Assembly (NCBI GenBank): GCA_041690035.1
Contig: JBDNFC010000016.1
Location: 1-64,000, forward strand
Length of the DNA stretch: 64,000 nucleotides
Source: CALSPH01 sp041690035
GTDB taxonomy: Bacteria; Bacteroidota; Bacteroidia; NS11-12g; UBA955
Reading direction: 5' to 3'
Positions 26,839-36,195 of the stretch are shown here, piece by piece (the stretch's first letter is position 1; each line of letters starts with the position of its first letter). The notes under the pieces are model-generated. The model saw nothing but the letters and a program-made list of their open reading frames with translations, was not told where the DNA came from and did no database searches. The position numbers and the translations under genes were made by a program.

Positions 26839-28817
26839 TTTAAATAGCGCAGCAAAAATATCTCAATTAATATAAAAACCAATGCAAAAACAATAAACCA
26901 TTTCCAACTTGTATTAATAATCCCTCTATTTTGAGCAATTACGGGTAAATTCTGCATATTATTTATAACTAAAGTAGATTGAGTAATAGCGGTATATTGT
27001 TGCATTTGGTCTATGGTGGCATAGGATGGATTAGATTCTTTTCGGTCAATATTTAATGCAATTTTACCTAATAATTTTTTTGTAGCTACTTCTCCAGAAA
27101 TAATGCTATACACTCCTGCATCTTGCATTTCTTTGGCAGGATATAAAAATGTATTGTCGCCATTATTGCTTATTTCTGTTGTAAAAGATTTGTTTTTTAA
27201 TAAAAGCTGATAACGCTCTTCGCTTGTTTTTTTAATTTCTGATATAATTATAGCGCCATTATTTTTTTCGTCATGCAGCCAACTAAATATTGGAAGATTT
27301 GAGGAATTGCTATACATTGATTTTGCTATTGTTGGGTAAAATAGATATCCCACAAGCGGAAACTCTGACCAAGTTGTGCTAATTGCAATGGCACTTTGAT
27401 AAACATGGCCACGGCCTTGCACAAAATCTATGAAAATCGGGCTCTCATTGCTGTTACTCAATATTGATTTGCCTGTGCCTTGTGTGCTAATAGAAAAATA
27501 TTTGGAAACCATAGGACTTATGGGGTTATTGGGTACCGATTTATACACATTGGTATACAAAGGATGGTTAAAGTCTATTTTTGATATTTGCTGCGACTCA
27601 GTGATTAAATTGCTCCATTTGCTTACACCTAGGTTAGAAAAATCTGCCTGAATGCCTTGCTCTGATGGAATTAACAATATATTTCCACCCTCTATTACAA
27701 AATTTTTAAGCAATCCATTATTATCTATTCCTTGCACATATCCATTTATAATAATACCAGAGAAAATTGTTACATCATTTGGCAGTTTACTTGCCTTTAT
27801 AATTTCAAAATTGGTTTCAGTTTTTAGCACAGTTTCAATATACTTATTAGTTTCTCCCAAGTATAAAATTTTCTTTTTGGCTTGGCTATTTTTTTGATAA
27901 AAGTAAAGGGTGTTATCAAAGTCAAAATCTTTGCTTTCTATTACTAAATAGCCTTCTAAGTCTTCATCGGCCTTTCGACTTATTGCAATGCTTGTTTCCT
28001 TTGTTTGATTTGCCCCTATACTTAGGGTAATGGTGCCCATTGCTTTTCCACCAATATAGGATATAATTGGTATATCTGTTAAATCTTGAAGCCCATTATT
28101 TTTTAAAACTATATTTAATGTTACCGAATTTTTATCATTGCCTAATAGATCTGATAAATATGCGCTATCTATAGCTAAATTTGTTGTCACACTATTGGGT
28201 ATTGGGTTAAAATAATAATTGTTTAAGGGCAGTTTAATATTGCCAAAATCTATAAAGCCTTTTTGAAAATCACTGATAACAAAGATACTCACTTCGCCCA
28301 TATCTTTGTTGTTCAATTCTGAAATTGTTTGATTTAAACTGCTAAAAATTGGTGAACTTGCAACGCATTGTAATTCATCTATTTTTTTGATAGCATCACT
28401 TTTTGCACTAAATGTTTCGGGATTTAATCCTGCAGTTATAAGCGTGATTTTATCTTTGCTATTTAGCAAATCTATGAGAGATCTTGCATTATTTTTTGCC
28501 TTTTCTAAAGATTTAGACATACTATAAGTGTTATCTAAATATATTACCACATGCTTGGGCAAGCCCTGTGCCTTTTTTTTGCCGCAATAAGGTATTGTAA
28601 ATGCCATTATTAGAAAAGAAAAAAAACCCATCCTACTTGCTAAAATCAAGTATTTTTTCAGCTCTTTGATTTTTTTAGTTTGATTTTCTACTTTTTGAAG
28701 AAACTGTATATTAGAGAAAATAATGGTCTTATATTTCCTAAAATTAAACAGGTGAACAATTATTGGAATGGCAAGCAATAAAAGCCACCAAAGCATATTT
28801 GGATTTGAAAAATGCAA
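26835..28817 (-). CDS. BatA-like protein with von Willebrand A-type region
   Basis: 660 residues. The N-terminus carries the BatA/aerotolerance-regulator signature: NPNMLWWLLLLAIPIIVHLFN, then FSNIQFL and a second membrane helix near 60-80. Then HVVIYLDNTYSMSKSLEKAK gives a VWA-like metal site (D-x-S/T-x-S is D-N-T-Y-S here). A single membrane helix is at the extreme C-terminus. Most of the protein faces the periplasm. TTG start at 28817 fits the family N-terminus. Function in this family is poorly known. First gene of an operon with a pseudo-dihydroorotase, DUF4199, two glycosyltransferases and an HD protein, a grouping I have seen in related genomes (memory, not checked). Confidence 0.85.
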   Translation of the reverse strand: MHFSNPNMLWWLLLLAIPIIVHLFNFRKYKTIIFSNIQFLQKVENQTKKIKELKKYLILASRMGFFSFLIMAFTIPYCGKKKAQGLPKHVVIYLDNTYSMSKSLEKAKNNARSLIDLLNSKDKITLITAGLNPETFSAKSDAIKKIDELQCVASSPIFSSLNQTISELNNKDMGEVSIFVISDFQKGFIDFGNIKLPLNNYYFNPIPNSVTTNLAIDSAYLSDLLGNDKNSVTLNIVLKNNGLQDLTDIPIISYIGGKAMGTITLSIGANQTKETSIAISRKADEDLEGYLVIESKDFDFDNTLYFYQKNSQAKKKILYLGETNKYIETVLKTETNFEIIKASKLPNDVTIFSGIIINGYVQGIDNNGLLKNFVIEGGNILLIPSEQGIQADFSNLGVSKWSNLITESQQISKIDFNHPLYTNVYKSVPNNPISPMVSKYFSISTQGTGKSILSNSNESPIFIDFVQGRGHVYQSAIAISTTWSEFPLVGYLFYPTIAKSMYSNSSNLPIFSWLHDEKNNGAIIISEIKKTSEERYQLLLKNKSFTTEISNNGDNTFLYPAKEMQDAGVYSIISGEVATKKLLGKIALNIDRKESNPSYATIDQMQQYTAITQSTLVINNMQNLPVIAQNRGIINTSWKWFIVFALVFILIEIFLLRYLK

Positions 28818-28912
28818 GTAGGCAAAAATAAGGGAAAAAAATGGTATTGTTGTTTAAAAATTTTTAAATTTAGCAGCAAATAATTAGGTAAAAAACCTAT
28901 AATATTGCATAG

Positions 28913-29662
28913 ATGAATAAAGAAAGTTGGATACCAGCAATAACTTTGCCTATCTATGCTGTATTTTTTATTGCAGAATTGATAGTTAGTGGCAAGCAAC
29001 GTCAGCATAGATATCATTTTAAAGAAACTAGTATTTCTATTTGGTCAACCATTTTGGGCGGTTTTTTTGATGCGATTGCACTTTTCATTTGTTTTTTGGC
29101 ATTAGATTTTTTTAATGATCATGCAATTTTTCAAACCTCTTTGCAAATTTACTATCCATTAATAGGGTGGACAATAGTATTCATTACTCAAGATTTATTC
29201 TTTTATTGGCTTCATAGATCAATGCACAATATACGCTTGTTATGGGCTGCACACAGCAATCATCACAGCAGTGCACATTTTAACTTTTCTATAGCATTAA
29301 AAAGCTTTGTTTTTCAGCCTTTTTATCGTTTTGTTTTTTACATTTCCATCGCCTTTTTAGGTTTTGAAGGCACTACCATTAAGCTAGTTTATGCCATCAA
29401 TCAGGTATATCAGTTTTTTCTGCACACTGAGTATGGCGGTATGATGCAAAATTGGAAAAAAATATTTGGTCCTTTTCGGTTAAAGTTAAAAATAGAAAGG
29501 CCCATTTATGGATTAACACAAAACATCAAAAATTTTCACCCTTTAAAATCTTTGATTAAAGAATTTGAACGCATCATATTAGATATTATAATATCAAAAA
29601 AGATTTCCGAAAAAACTAGTTATCCTTATAACAAACCTTATTGGAAACCTGCAAGCATATAA
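28913..29662 (+). CDS. Sterol desaturase/fatty acid hydroxylase family protein missing one histidine box
   Basis: 249 residues. The first His box is intact (FFYWLHRSMHNI) and so is the second (LWAAHSNHHSSAHFN), and the C-terminal PIYGLTQNIKNFHPLKSL is typical. In the family, a segment of about 30 residues with N-T-P-S-H-H-R-V-H-H lies between FLHTE and YGG; here FFLHTE runs directly into YGGMMQNW at about base 29431. The third His cluster, needed for the di-iron site, is therefore absent. About 5 membrane helices. The gene is likely non-functional although the reading frame is intact. Confidence 0.82.
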   Translation: MNKESWIPAITLPIYAVFFIAELIVSGKQRQHRYHFKETSISIWSTILGGFFDAIALFICFLALDFFNDHAIFQTSLQIYYPLIGWTIVFITQDLFFYWLHRSMHNIRLLWAAHSNHHSSAHFNFSIALKSFVFQPFYRFVFYISIAFLGFEGTTIKLVYAINQVYQFFLHTEYGGMMQNWKKIFGPFRLKLKIERPIYGLTQNIKNFHPLKSLIKEFERIILDIIISKKISEKTSYPYNKPYWKPASI

Positions 29663-29673
29663 ATTGTTGTATT

Positions 29674-30030
29674 ATGAGAATAAGACTTTTTCAGGAAATA
29701 TCAATGTTAAATTTAGCTGAAAACATGAAATTAAACAACCCTCAATTTGTTTTATATTTGCATAGTTTTTTTCATAAAATTGATTTTGTTGCTTTAGAAA
29801 AATATGACGCAATTGTGAGCCAACTTCTAACTAAATTTCATGAAAGTATTCAAGGATTGATTGTGCTTTTATTACATGCTGCAAATAGTTTAACTGCTAA
29901 CAATTGTGTGTTAATACCACCTATAACTAATCCCAATAGTTCAAAATACTATTTCAAAGGGCGTATTTTTGAAATCTCTATATTATCTATTATTTTGCTA
30001 AACACCGTGCAAGAATTCTTTAAAAATTAA
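29674..30030 (+). CDS. Orphan hypothetical reading frame
   Basis: 118 residues from the ATG at 29674 (MRIRLFQEISMLNLAEN); a second ATG is at 29704. The sequence continues NPQFVLYLHSFFHKIDFVALEKY, LIVLLLHAANSLTAN, and ends ILLNTVQEFFKN. I do not recognise a family. It is not a membrane protein, though two stretches are hydrophobic. It lies between a truncated desaturase and a phosphoesterase lacking a normal start, so it could also be a remnant. Codon use is similar to neighbours. Confidence 0.4.
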   Translation: MRIRLFQEISMLNLAENMKLNNPQFVLYLHSFFHKIDFVALEKYDAIVSQLLTKFHESIQGLIVLLLHAANSLTANNCVLIPPITNPNSSKYYFKGRIFEISILSIILLNTVQEFFKN

Positions 30031-30037
30031 AAATACC

Positions 30038-30550
30038 ATTATCAAAAAAATACTCATTTTATCAGATACCCATGGGCTTGTAAAGCAAGACATTTTAGAT
30101 TTCGCACAAAAAGCGGATGAGGTTTGGCATGCAGGCGATTGGCTAACATTTGACCTTATTGATGCCTTAACTGCTATTAAGCCATTGGTAGGTGTTTATG
30201 GCAATATTGATAATCCTATGATAAAAAAGACTTTACCAGAATATATTGTTTTTTATTGTGAAGGATTAAAGGTTTTGATGCTCCACATTGGAGGCTATCC
30301 AGGCAAATATAATGTAAGAACTAATTTTTTAATTACACAGCATCAACCCAAATTGGTTATTTGCGGCCATAGTCATATTTTAAAGGTAATAAGGGATACA
30401 AAAAAGAATCATTTACACATCAATCCAGGGGCAGCTGGAGTGCATGGATTTCATAAAGTGAGAACAATGGTGCGATTAAAAATAGAAAATGGTAGAATTT
30501 TTGATGTAGAAGTAATAGAATTAGGTGGCCTTACGTTAAATGAAGTATAA
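30038..30550 (+). CDS. Metallophosphoesterase, YfcE/MJ0936 type, with a non-ATG start
   Basis: About 170 residues with the complete phosphoesterase motif set: LILSDTHG, VWHAGDW, VYGNID, MLHIGGYPGKY and VICGHSHIL. The N-terminus that the family has (K-K-I-L-I-L-S-D-T-H) is coded directly after ATT ATC at 30038-30043, but there is no ATG, GTG or TTG in frame between the TAA at 29999 and the phosphatase core. The first usual start is TTG 30185, which would delete two motifs. Start is set at ATT 30038, by analogy to infC. Substrate unknown (cyclic nucleotide or phosphodiester typical). Confidence 0.72.
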   Translation: MIKKILILSDTHGLVKQDILDFAQKADEVWHAGDWLTFDLIDALTAIKPLVGVYGNIDNPMIKKTLPEYIVFYCEGLKVLMLHIGGYPGKYNVRTNFLITQHQPKLVICGHSHILKVIRDTKKNHLHINPGAAGVHGFHKVRTMVRLKIENGRIFDVEVIELGGLTLNEV

Positions 30551-30563
30551 TATAAGTAATAAT

Positions 30564-32468
30564 ATGAAAATAAGTGGATTAATATGCAGTATACTGCTCG
30601 TTTTTTATGCATGTGGAACAACAAAGGCGCAGCAAAGTCCAAAAGATTCTAAGGCTTATCCAATATTTGGCGAGGCGCTAAAAGCTTATCAAGTAAAAGA
30701 TTATAATCTAGCTTTGGAACTAATCGATAAATGTATGAAAAAAGACCCATTGTTTTACGATGCATTGGGATTAAAAGCCGCTATTTATGATAATAACAAA
30801 GATTTTAAAAATACAGAATTAAGCTATCAGCAAATCTTGGCTATAGATCCAAATCTTAAATCGTACAATTACTTTTTTGCAGAATTTTATTTCCGAAATG
30901 CTTATTACAACGAGGCTATAAAGTATGTTACACTTTTTATAAAAGGACCCAATTACAGCAAATCATTTTCTAAGGATGCAGCTGATCAATTGCTTATAAA
31001 ATCTCAAAATGCAAAAAAAATAAAAGATAATCCTGTGCCATTTAATCCCATTAATTTGGGGCCAAATATTAATACCAAATACAATGAATATTTTCCTGGG
31101 GTAACCATTGATAGAAAATTTCTATTCATTACTAGAGAAATAAATGGCAACGAAGATATTTATTGGTCAGAGTTAGACTCACCAGGAAAATGGAAAAAAG
31201 CACTTAATTTGGGGCCTGATTTTAATTCACCAATGAATGAGGGCAACGCAAGCCCTAGTGCGGATGGAAAGTATATTTTTTTTACAATGTGTAATAGAGA
31301 GAATGGCTTTGGTAGTTGTGATATCTATTTTAGTAGAATAGAAAATGGTAAATGGAAAGAACCAAAACTATTGGATAGGCCATTAAATTCAATTTCTTGG
31401 GAAACACAACCTTGCATCAGTGCAGATGGCAGATACCTTTATTTTGCAAGCAGTAGAGAAGGTAGTTTGGGCAATTCTGACATATTTAGGAGTGAGTGGG
31501 ACTTTGAAAAAAACAAGTTTCTTAATCCGATAAACCTAGGTTCCAAAATTAATACCAAAGGCACAGAAGAAGCCCCTTTTATACATGCAGATGGCAAAAC
31601 ATTGTATTTTATTAGCAATGAACATCCAGGTTTGGGCCAAAATGATATATTTTTTAGTAGATTAGAAAACGATACTTGGAGCACACCCCAAAACTTAGGT
31701 TATCCAATAAATTCTCCAGGAAATGAAATGGGTATTATTGTAGATAGAGATGGCACGCTCGCTTATTATTCTTCAGAACGTGCAGGTGGTTATGGTGGAT
31801 TAGATATTTACTCTTTTGAATTGCCAAAATTAGCTAGACCATTCCCAAGCAGCTACGTTTCTGGCACAGTAAGAGATGCAAAAACGCTTAGCTTTTTATC
31901 AGCCTCATTAACATTAATAGATTTGGAAACTAAAAAAACAGTTTTGATAGCAAAAAGTAATATAGAAGATGGAAAGTTTCTATTTGCATTGGCTGGAAAT
32001 AAGGATTATTTACTCAATGTAAACAACCAAAGTTATTTGTTTTATTCACACAATTTTTCTTTAAAAAACAATACTGCAAAAAACCCTTTTTTACTCGACA
32101 TCTTATTGAAACAGCCTACATCAGGTGAAACTGTGGTGTTGCAAAACATCTTTTTTGATACAGATAAATTTAATCTTAAAGATAATTCTTCTACAGAACT
32201 AGAAAAATTAAATGAATTGCTTACCCGTTTCCCGAAATTGAGCATAGAAATAGGCGGTCATACCGATAATTCTGGTGATGCTATATCAAATCAAAAATTA
32301 AGTGAAAATAGGGCTAAGGCAGTGCAAGCATTTTTGATAAGCAAAGGTATTGCATCAAATAGAATATTGGTAAAAGGATATGGGTCTGCCATGCCTATAG
32401 AATCTAATAATACTGCAGAAGGGCGCGCATTAAACAGGCGCACAGAGTTTAAAGTAATCAGTAACTAA
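30564..32468 (+). CDS. OmpA-family lipoprotein with TPR and PD40 propeller (PorE-like)
   Basis: 634 residues. The lipoprotein signal MKISGLICSILLVFYACG fits a start at 30564; an ATG at 30540 lies within the upstream gene's end. Order: TPR-like helices (about 20-140), a PD40 beta-propeller with repeated units ASPSADGKYIFFT, ISADGRYLYFAS, IHADGKTLYFIS, a carboxypeptidase-regulatory-like domain (SYVSGTVRDAKTLSFLSASLTL), and a C-terminal OmpA domain (DTDKFNLKDNSSTELEKLN, GGHTDNSGDAISNQKLSENR) that binds peptidoglycan. This is the architecture of PorE, a T9SS-linked protein, but Bacteroidota carry several paralogs, so the exact role is not fixed. Confidence 0.82.
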   Translation: MKISGLICSILLVFYACGTTKAQQSPKDSKAYPIFGEALKAYQVKDYNLALELIDKCMKKDPLFYDALGLKAAIYDNNKDFKNTELSYQQILAIDPNLKSYNYFFAEFYFRNAYYNEAIKYVTLFIKGPNYSKSFSKDAADQLLIKSQNAKKIKDNPVPFNPINLGPNINTKYNEYFPGVTIDRKFLFITREINGNEDIYWSELDSPGKWKKALNLGPDFNSPMNEGNASPSADGKYIFFTMCNRENGFGSCDIYFSRIENGKWKEPKLLDRPLNSISWETQPCISADGRYLYFASSREGSLGNSDIFRSEWDFEKNKFLNPINLGSKINTKGTEEAPFIHADGKTLYFISNEHPGLGQNDIFFSRLENDTWSTPQNLGYPINSPGNEMGIIVDRDGTLAYYSSERAGGYGGLDIYSFELPKLARPFPSSYVSGTVRDAKTLSFLSASLTLIDLETKKTVLIAKSNIEDGKFLFALAGNKDYLLNVNNQSYLFYSHNFSLKNNTAKNPFLLDILLKQPTSGETVVLQNIFFDTDKFNLKDNSSTELEKLNELLTRFPKLSIEIGGHTDNSGDAISNQKLSENRAKAVQAFLISKGIASNRILVKGYGSAMPIESNNTAEGRALNRRTEFKVISN

Positions 32469-32489
32469 ATCATTAAAGATTTCGCAGTG

Positions 32490-33509
32490 TTAAAGCTTTA
32501 GTTCTGCAACTATTTTATTTGCCATTTGTGCCCTACCTTGCCAAAAATAATGTTCGGTTGTCCAATCTTTTTCACCAAAATAATCAGGATTTACAGTGTT
32601 TAGATTGTCGATAATATGAACCCCTCTTATTCCTTTATACCTATTTAAAATATAGTTTTTATTTTCTAAAATTAAGGCTGTTAGATTTTTGCCTGCAAAA
32701 CTGTCTGCCCAAGCCATATTTTCGCTCATTATTAGCAAGTAAAGTTTATACTTGTTTTGTTTTGTAACTTGTTTTACAATTTCATCTAAGTCTTTTATTC
32801 TAGGATTATTTGCATTTAAGTTAAATCCAAAAGCCTTAATATAATCGTCTGCCAATATTCTTTTCGGCATATCTGATTTGCCATTGGTATCAATAAATTT
32901 TTCTTGTTCACACCATGTTTTAATCGTTGGCGGGTTTAATGGCTTATTTTTTATTTTTAATGTTTCATTGGTCCATATTTTCCACATTTCCTTTTCGCGC
33001 AAAAGATTATTTTTATTGTCATAAATGTTAAAAACAGCTTTTGTTTTTTTGATCCAAGGCATTTCGTCTTTTAAAAATAAGGCCTCTTTTTGCAAAGCAG
33101 TTTCAAAATTAGAAAAAACACAAGGAGGGCCAAATGTTCTTATATTTAAAGTAAGTATTACCTGCTTTAAATTATTTTTTTGCTCAAAAAATGAAAAAAT
33201 TTCTTTATACATTGCCATATGATAAGCACTTTTATTCAAAGTTAGTAAAGGCAGTGCAGTTTTATGCTCAATCATTTTGCTGATACTTCTAACATCGCTA
33301 TCTGTATCGCTATGCCAAAAATTTGATGATTCTCCGATATAAATAATTTGAGCACTGTCTTTGTTTTTTGACAATTCATGTAAGAAATAGGCATGGTGCT
33401 TTTGGTCACTTTTCCATGTTATATTATTGTAAAAGAGAATGGAAAAAAGTGCTATTAATGCAATACCAATTATTTTCAAAATCAAATGGTGTCTAAATTT
33501 ATTGCTCAT
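32490..33509 (-). CDS. SGNH-like protein paired with MBOAT acyltransferase
   Basis: 339 residues. An N-terminal membrane anchor (about 10-27) precedes a periplasmic region with IIYIGESSNFWHS (block I: the serine after G-E-S) and near the end DWTTEHYFWQGR (a block V-like His), pointing to an AlgX/DltD/SGNH type O-acetyltransferase partner. The gene shares one base with the MBOAT gene (TAATG). Together they would move acetyl groups across the membrane onto an exported glycan. The exact acceptor is unknown. Confidence 0.72.
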   Translation of the reverse strand: MSNKFRHHLILKIIGIALIALFSILFYNNITWKSDQKHHAYFLHELSKNKDSAQIIYIGESSNFWHSDTDSDVRSISKMIEHKTALPLLTLNKSAYHMAMYKEIFSFFEQKNNLKQVILTLNIRTFGPPCVFSNFETALQKEALFLKDEMPWIKKTKAVFNIYDNKNNLLREKEMWKIWTNETLKIKNKPLNPPTIKTWCEQEKFIDTNGKSDMPKRILADDYIKAFGFNLNANNPRIKDLDEIVKQVTKQNKYKLYLLIMSENMAWADSFAGKNLTALILENKNYILNRYKGIRGVHIIDNLNTVNPDYFGEKDWTTEHYFWQGRAQMANKIVAELKL

Positions 33510-34915
33510 TAAAATCTAAAATAAATGAATGGATGTGCAGTAGCTCCGCTGTAGTTTATCAGAGCAAAAATTAGTAAAGAATAAAAAACCCAGCGTTTTG
33601 GCCATGATAAAATTTTTAAAGCATCATTTAAAGTAGTTTTGATTATCAAATGGTCTACAATCATAAATAATACTACTAAAATCAAAATGACCCATTGTAC
33701 TTCCAAAAAATCCTTGCCTGGTAAAATAAAAAAAGCATTGTTTAGCATAGCAAATGCGGTGTTAAAATCTGTTGATCTAAAAAAAACCCAAGCTATTGAA
33801 ACCAAAAAAAACACACCAACCGAAGCCATGATTGCAAAATGGGGTTTTGGAGTTTGATTTTTTTGAAACTTTTTTTCAATTAAATAAAAAATTCCGTGCA
33901 GCAGCCCCCATGCTATAAATGTATAGTTTGCCCCATGCCATAATCCACTTATTAAAAATACAAGAAGGATATTGGCTATCCATGCAGGGTTTTGTAGTTT
34001 ATTGCCGCCAAGGGGAATATATAAATAATCTCTAAACCAACTTGTGAGGCTAATGTGCCATCTTTTCCAAAAATCATCAATAGTTTGTGCTGCATAGGGT
34101 TTATTAAAATTGTCCATCAAGTTTACTCCAAATAGCCTTGCTACTCCTTTAGCAATAAGCGTATAGCCGTGAAAATCTGTATAAATCTGTATTGCAAAAC
34201 CCATAATTGCAAACCAAATAACAGTAGGATGCCAACGCACTGGATTTAGATAAATAGTGTCTACCCAAGTGCCCAAATTATCTGCTATGCACATTTTAAT
34301 AAAAAACCCCCATAACAAAAATCGAAAACCTGTTTGAAAATCATCGTATTTTAGTGCTATATGCTTTTTTAACTGTGGTTGTAATTCCGAAAATCTTTCT
34401 ATAGGGCCTGCTACCAATTGAGGAAAATAGCTAACAAAAAGAGCGAAGTATCCGATATTTTTTTCAGGCGATATTTTTTTTCTATATACATCAATGGTAT
34501 AGCTCATTGTTTGAAATGTATAAAAAGAGATACCTACAGGCAAGGCTTCGGATAGAAAGGTAATTGCCCCATCTAGATTGGGGTGTGCTTCAATAAAATT
34601 TGCTAAATCAGGAATAGAAAGGCTGAAAAATCCAATGTATTTGAATCCAATTAATACACTTAAATTTCCTATAACTGAACACCATAAAAATAATTTGCGG
34701 TGTTTTAGGTTTTGGGTTTCAGCTATTTTTTTTGCAATAAAAAAGTCTAAAAGGGTAGAGAAAAATAAAAGACCCAAATATTGCCATTTCCACCAGCCAT
34801 AAAATAAAAAACCTGCAAGTAACATCCATATCCACCTAAATTTATGTGGCAAGCTATAAAAGCCTAAAAGGACTAGTGGCAAGAATATAAAAAAGGCAAT
34901 AGAGTTAAAAATCAT
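33509..34915 (-). CDS. MBOAT-family O-acyltransferase (AlgI-like)
   Basis: 468 residues, about 10 membrane helices. Key patterns: GWWKWQYLGLLFFSTLLDFF at the N-terminus, GISFYTFQTMSYTIDVYR, QLVAGPIERF, FWKRWHISLTSWFRDYLYIPLGG and the catalytic-type His in FLISGLWHGANYTF. This is the AlgI subfamily of membrane-bound O-acyltransferases. It transfers acyl groups to exported polysaccharide or lipid. Co-transcribed with the SGNH-like gene. Divergent from the ACMSD-like gene on the other strand. Confidence 0.92.
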   Translation of the reverse strand: MIFNSIAFFIFLPLVLLGFYSLPHKFRWIWMLLAGFLFYGWWKWQYLGLLFFSTLLDFFIAKKIAETQNLKHRKLFLWCSVIGNLSVLIGFKYIGFFSLSIPDLANFIEAHPNLDGAITFLSEALPVGISFYTFQTMSYTIDVYRKKISPEKNIGYFALFVSYFPQLVAGPIERFSELQPQLKKHIALKYDDFQTGFRFLLWGFFIKMCIADNLGTWVDTIYLNPVRWHPTVIWFAIMGFAIQIYTDFHGYTLIAKGVARLFGVNLMDNFNKPYAAQTIDDFWKRWHISLTSWFRDYLYIPLGGNKLQNPAWIANILLVFLISGLWHGANYTFIAWGLLHGIFYLIEKKFQKNQTPKPHFAIMASVGVFFLVSIAWVFFRSTDFNTAFAMLNNAFFILPGKDFLEVQWVILILVVLFMIVDHLIIKTTLNDALKILSWPKRWVFYSLLIFALINYSGATAHPFIYFRF

Positions 34916-34932
34916 TTTATAATTGTCGTTGG

Positions 34933-34940
34933 CAAAGTTA
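34933..34940 (-). promoter_or_regulatory. Candidate -7 element for MBOAT operon
   Basis: TAACTTTG read leftward, 17 bases before the MBOAT ATG, fits TAnnTTTG. It is paired with a rightward candidate at 35082 in the same 199-base divergent gap. Confidence 0.4.
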
Positions 34941-35081
34941 GCAGAACATGATTAAAGAAAAAACTATTATTGCGATGAGTTTTTGGTGTAATTTTTTAAT
35001 GGTATGTAATGAATTGATTTTTTATATCTGCACATTCAACTAATTAATATGCATCATGGAGCATAAATTTATATAATCACT

Positions 35082-35089
35082 TACTTTTG
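35082..35089 (+). promoter_or_regulatory. Candidate -7 element for the ACMSD-like gene
   Basis: TACTTTTG, 25 bases before the ATG at 35115, fits TAnnTTTG. No convincing -33 box was seen. Confidence 0.4.
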
Positions 35090-35114
35090 CAAGTCTTATA
35101 AATTAAAAATTGAG

Positions 35115-36149
35115 ATGAATTTAACAGAAAAGAACAAGCCTTTTTTTATCATAGATATACACACACATATAATTCCGGAGCATATTCCGGATTTTAAGTC
35201 AAAATTTGGATACGGAGAATGGGTTCAATTAGAGCATCATAAACCATGTTGTGCAAAAATGATGATGGATTCAGCTTTTTTTAGAGAGATAGAATCTAAT
35301 AATTGGGATCCTGCACAAAGAAAAAAGGAAATGAATGATTTGGGGGTAAATGTACAAGTATTATCTACCGTGCCAGTGATGTTTAGTTATTGGGCAAAAC
35401 CATTAGATGCTTTGTATGTTTCGCAATACATTAATGATCACATAATGGAATGTGTAAATAAATACCCTAAAAATTTTGTTGGATTAGGCAATTTGCCATT
35501 GCAAGATCCTGCTTTGGCTATTAAAGAGCTAGAGCGTTGTAAAAAAATAGGGATGAAAGGAGTACAGATAGGTTCGCATGTTAATGATTGGAACTTAAAT
35601 GAGCCAGCACTGTACCCAATTTTTGAGGCGCTTCAAGATTTAGACATGTCGGTTTTTGTGCATCCTTGGTGGTGGATGTCGCAAAACAAAACACCTAAAT
35701 ATTGGTTAAGTTGGCTCGCAGGCATGCCTTATGAAACAAGTGTGGCTATTTGTAGTATGATATTTGGTGGTATTTTTGAAAAATTGCCAAAACTTAGGGT
35801 TGCATTTGCCCATGGTGGAGGTGCTTTTCCTGGTACTATTGGCAGAATAGAACAAGGGTGGAAAGCACGTCCAGATTTAGTAGCTATAGATAATCCGCAT
35901 AATCCTAAAGAGTATTTAGGAAAATTTTGGCTAGACAGCCTAGTTCACGATAGGCGAATGTTAGACTATCTAGTAGCACTGATTGGGGCAGATAGGATTG
36001 CTCTAGGCACAGATTATCCATATCCATTAGGTGAGCCAGCGGCAGGAGAACTAATACATGAAAATGCTTTTAATAACCATATTAAAGAAAAATTATTTGC
36101 CAATTCTGCTTTGGAATGGCTTAAAATGGAAAAAACAGATTTTTTATAA
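35115..36149 (+). CDS. Amidohydrolase, 2-amino-3-carboxymuconate-6-semialdehyde decarboxylase (ACMSD) type
   Basis: 344 residues of the ACMSD branch of the amidohydrolase superfamily, which decarboxylates a tryptophan/3-hydroxyanthranilate intermediate. Metal site: DIHTHIIPEH (H-x-H), HPWWWMSQNKTPKYWLSWLAGM with a central His, AHGGGAFPGTIGRIEQGW, and ALGTDYPYPLGE (the final Asp). Also NPHNPKEYLGKFWLDSLVHD, common to the group. Size normal. No other kynurenine-pathway gene is in the window, so the pathway role rests on homology alone. Confidence 0.85.
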   Translation: MNLTEKNKPFFIIDIHTHIIPEHIPDFKSKFGYGEWVQLEHHKPCCAKMMMDSAFFREIESNNWDPAQRKKEMNDLGVNVQVLSTVPVMFSYWAKPLDALYVSQYINDHIMECVNKYPKNFVGLGNLPLQDPALAIKELERCKKIGMKGVQIGSHVNDWNLNEPALYPIFEALQDLDMSVFVHPWWWMSQNKTPKYWLSWLAGMPYETSVAICSMIFGGIFEKLPKLRVAFAHGGGAFPGTIGRIEQGWKARPDLVAIDNPHNPKEYLGKFWLDSLVHDRRMLDYLVALIGADRIALGTDYPYPLGEPAAGELIHENAFNNHIKEKLFANSALEWLKMEKTDFL

Positions 36150-36195
36150 CTTTGTTTCAATCTATGCTCAAAACAATCAATTTTTATACAAATAA

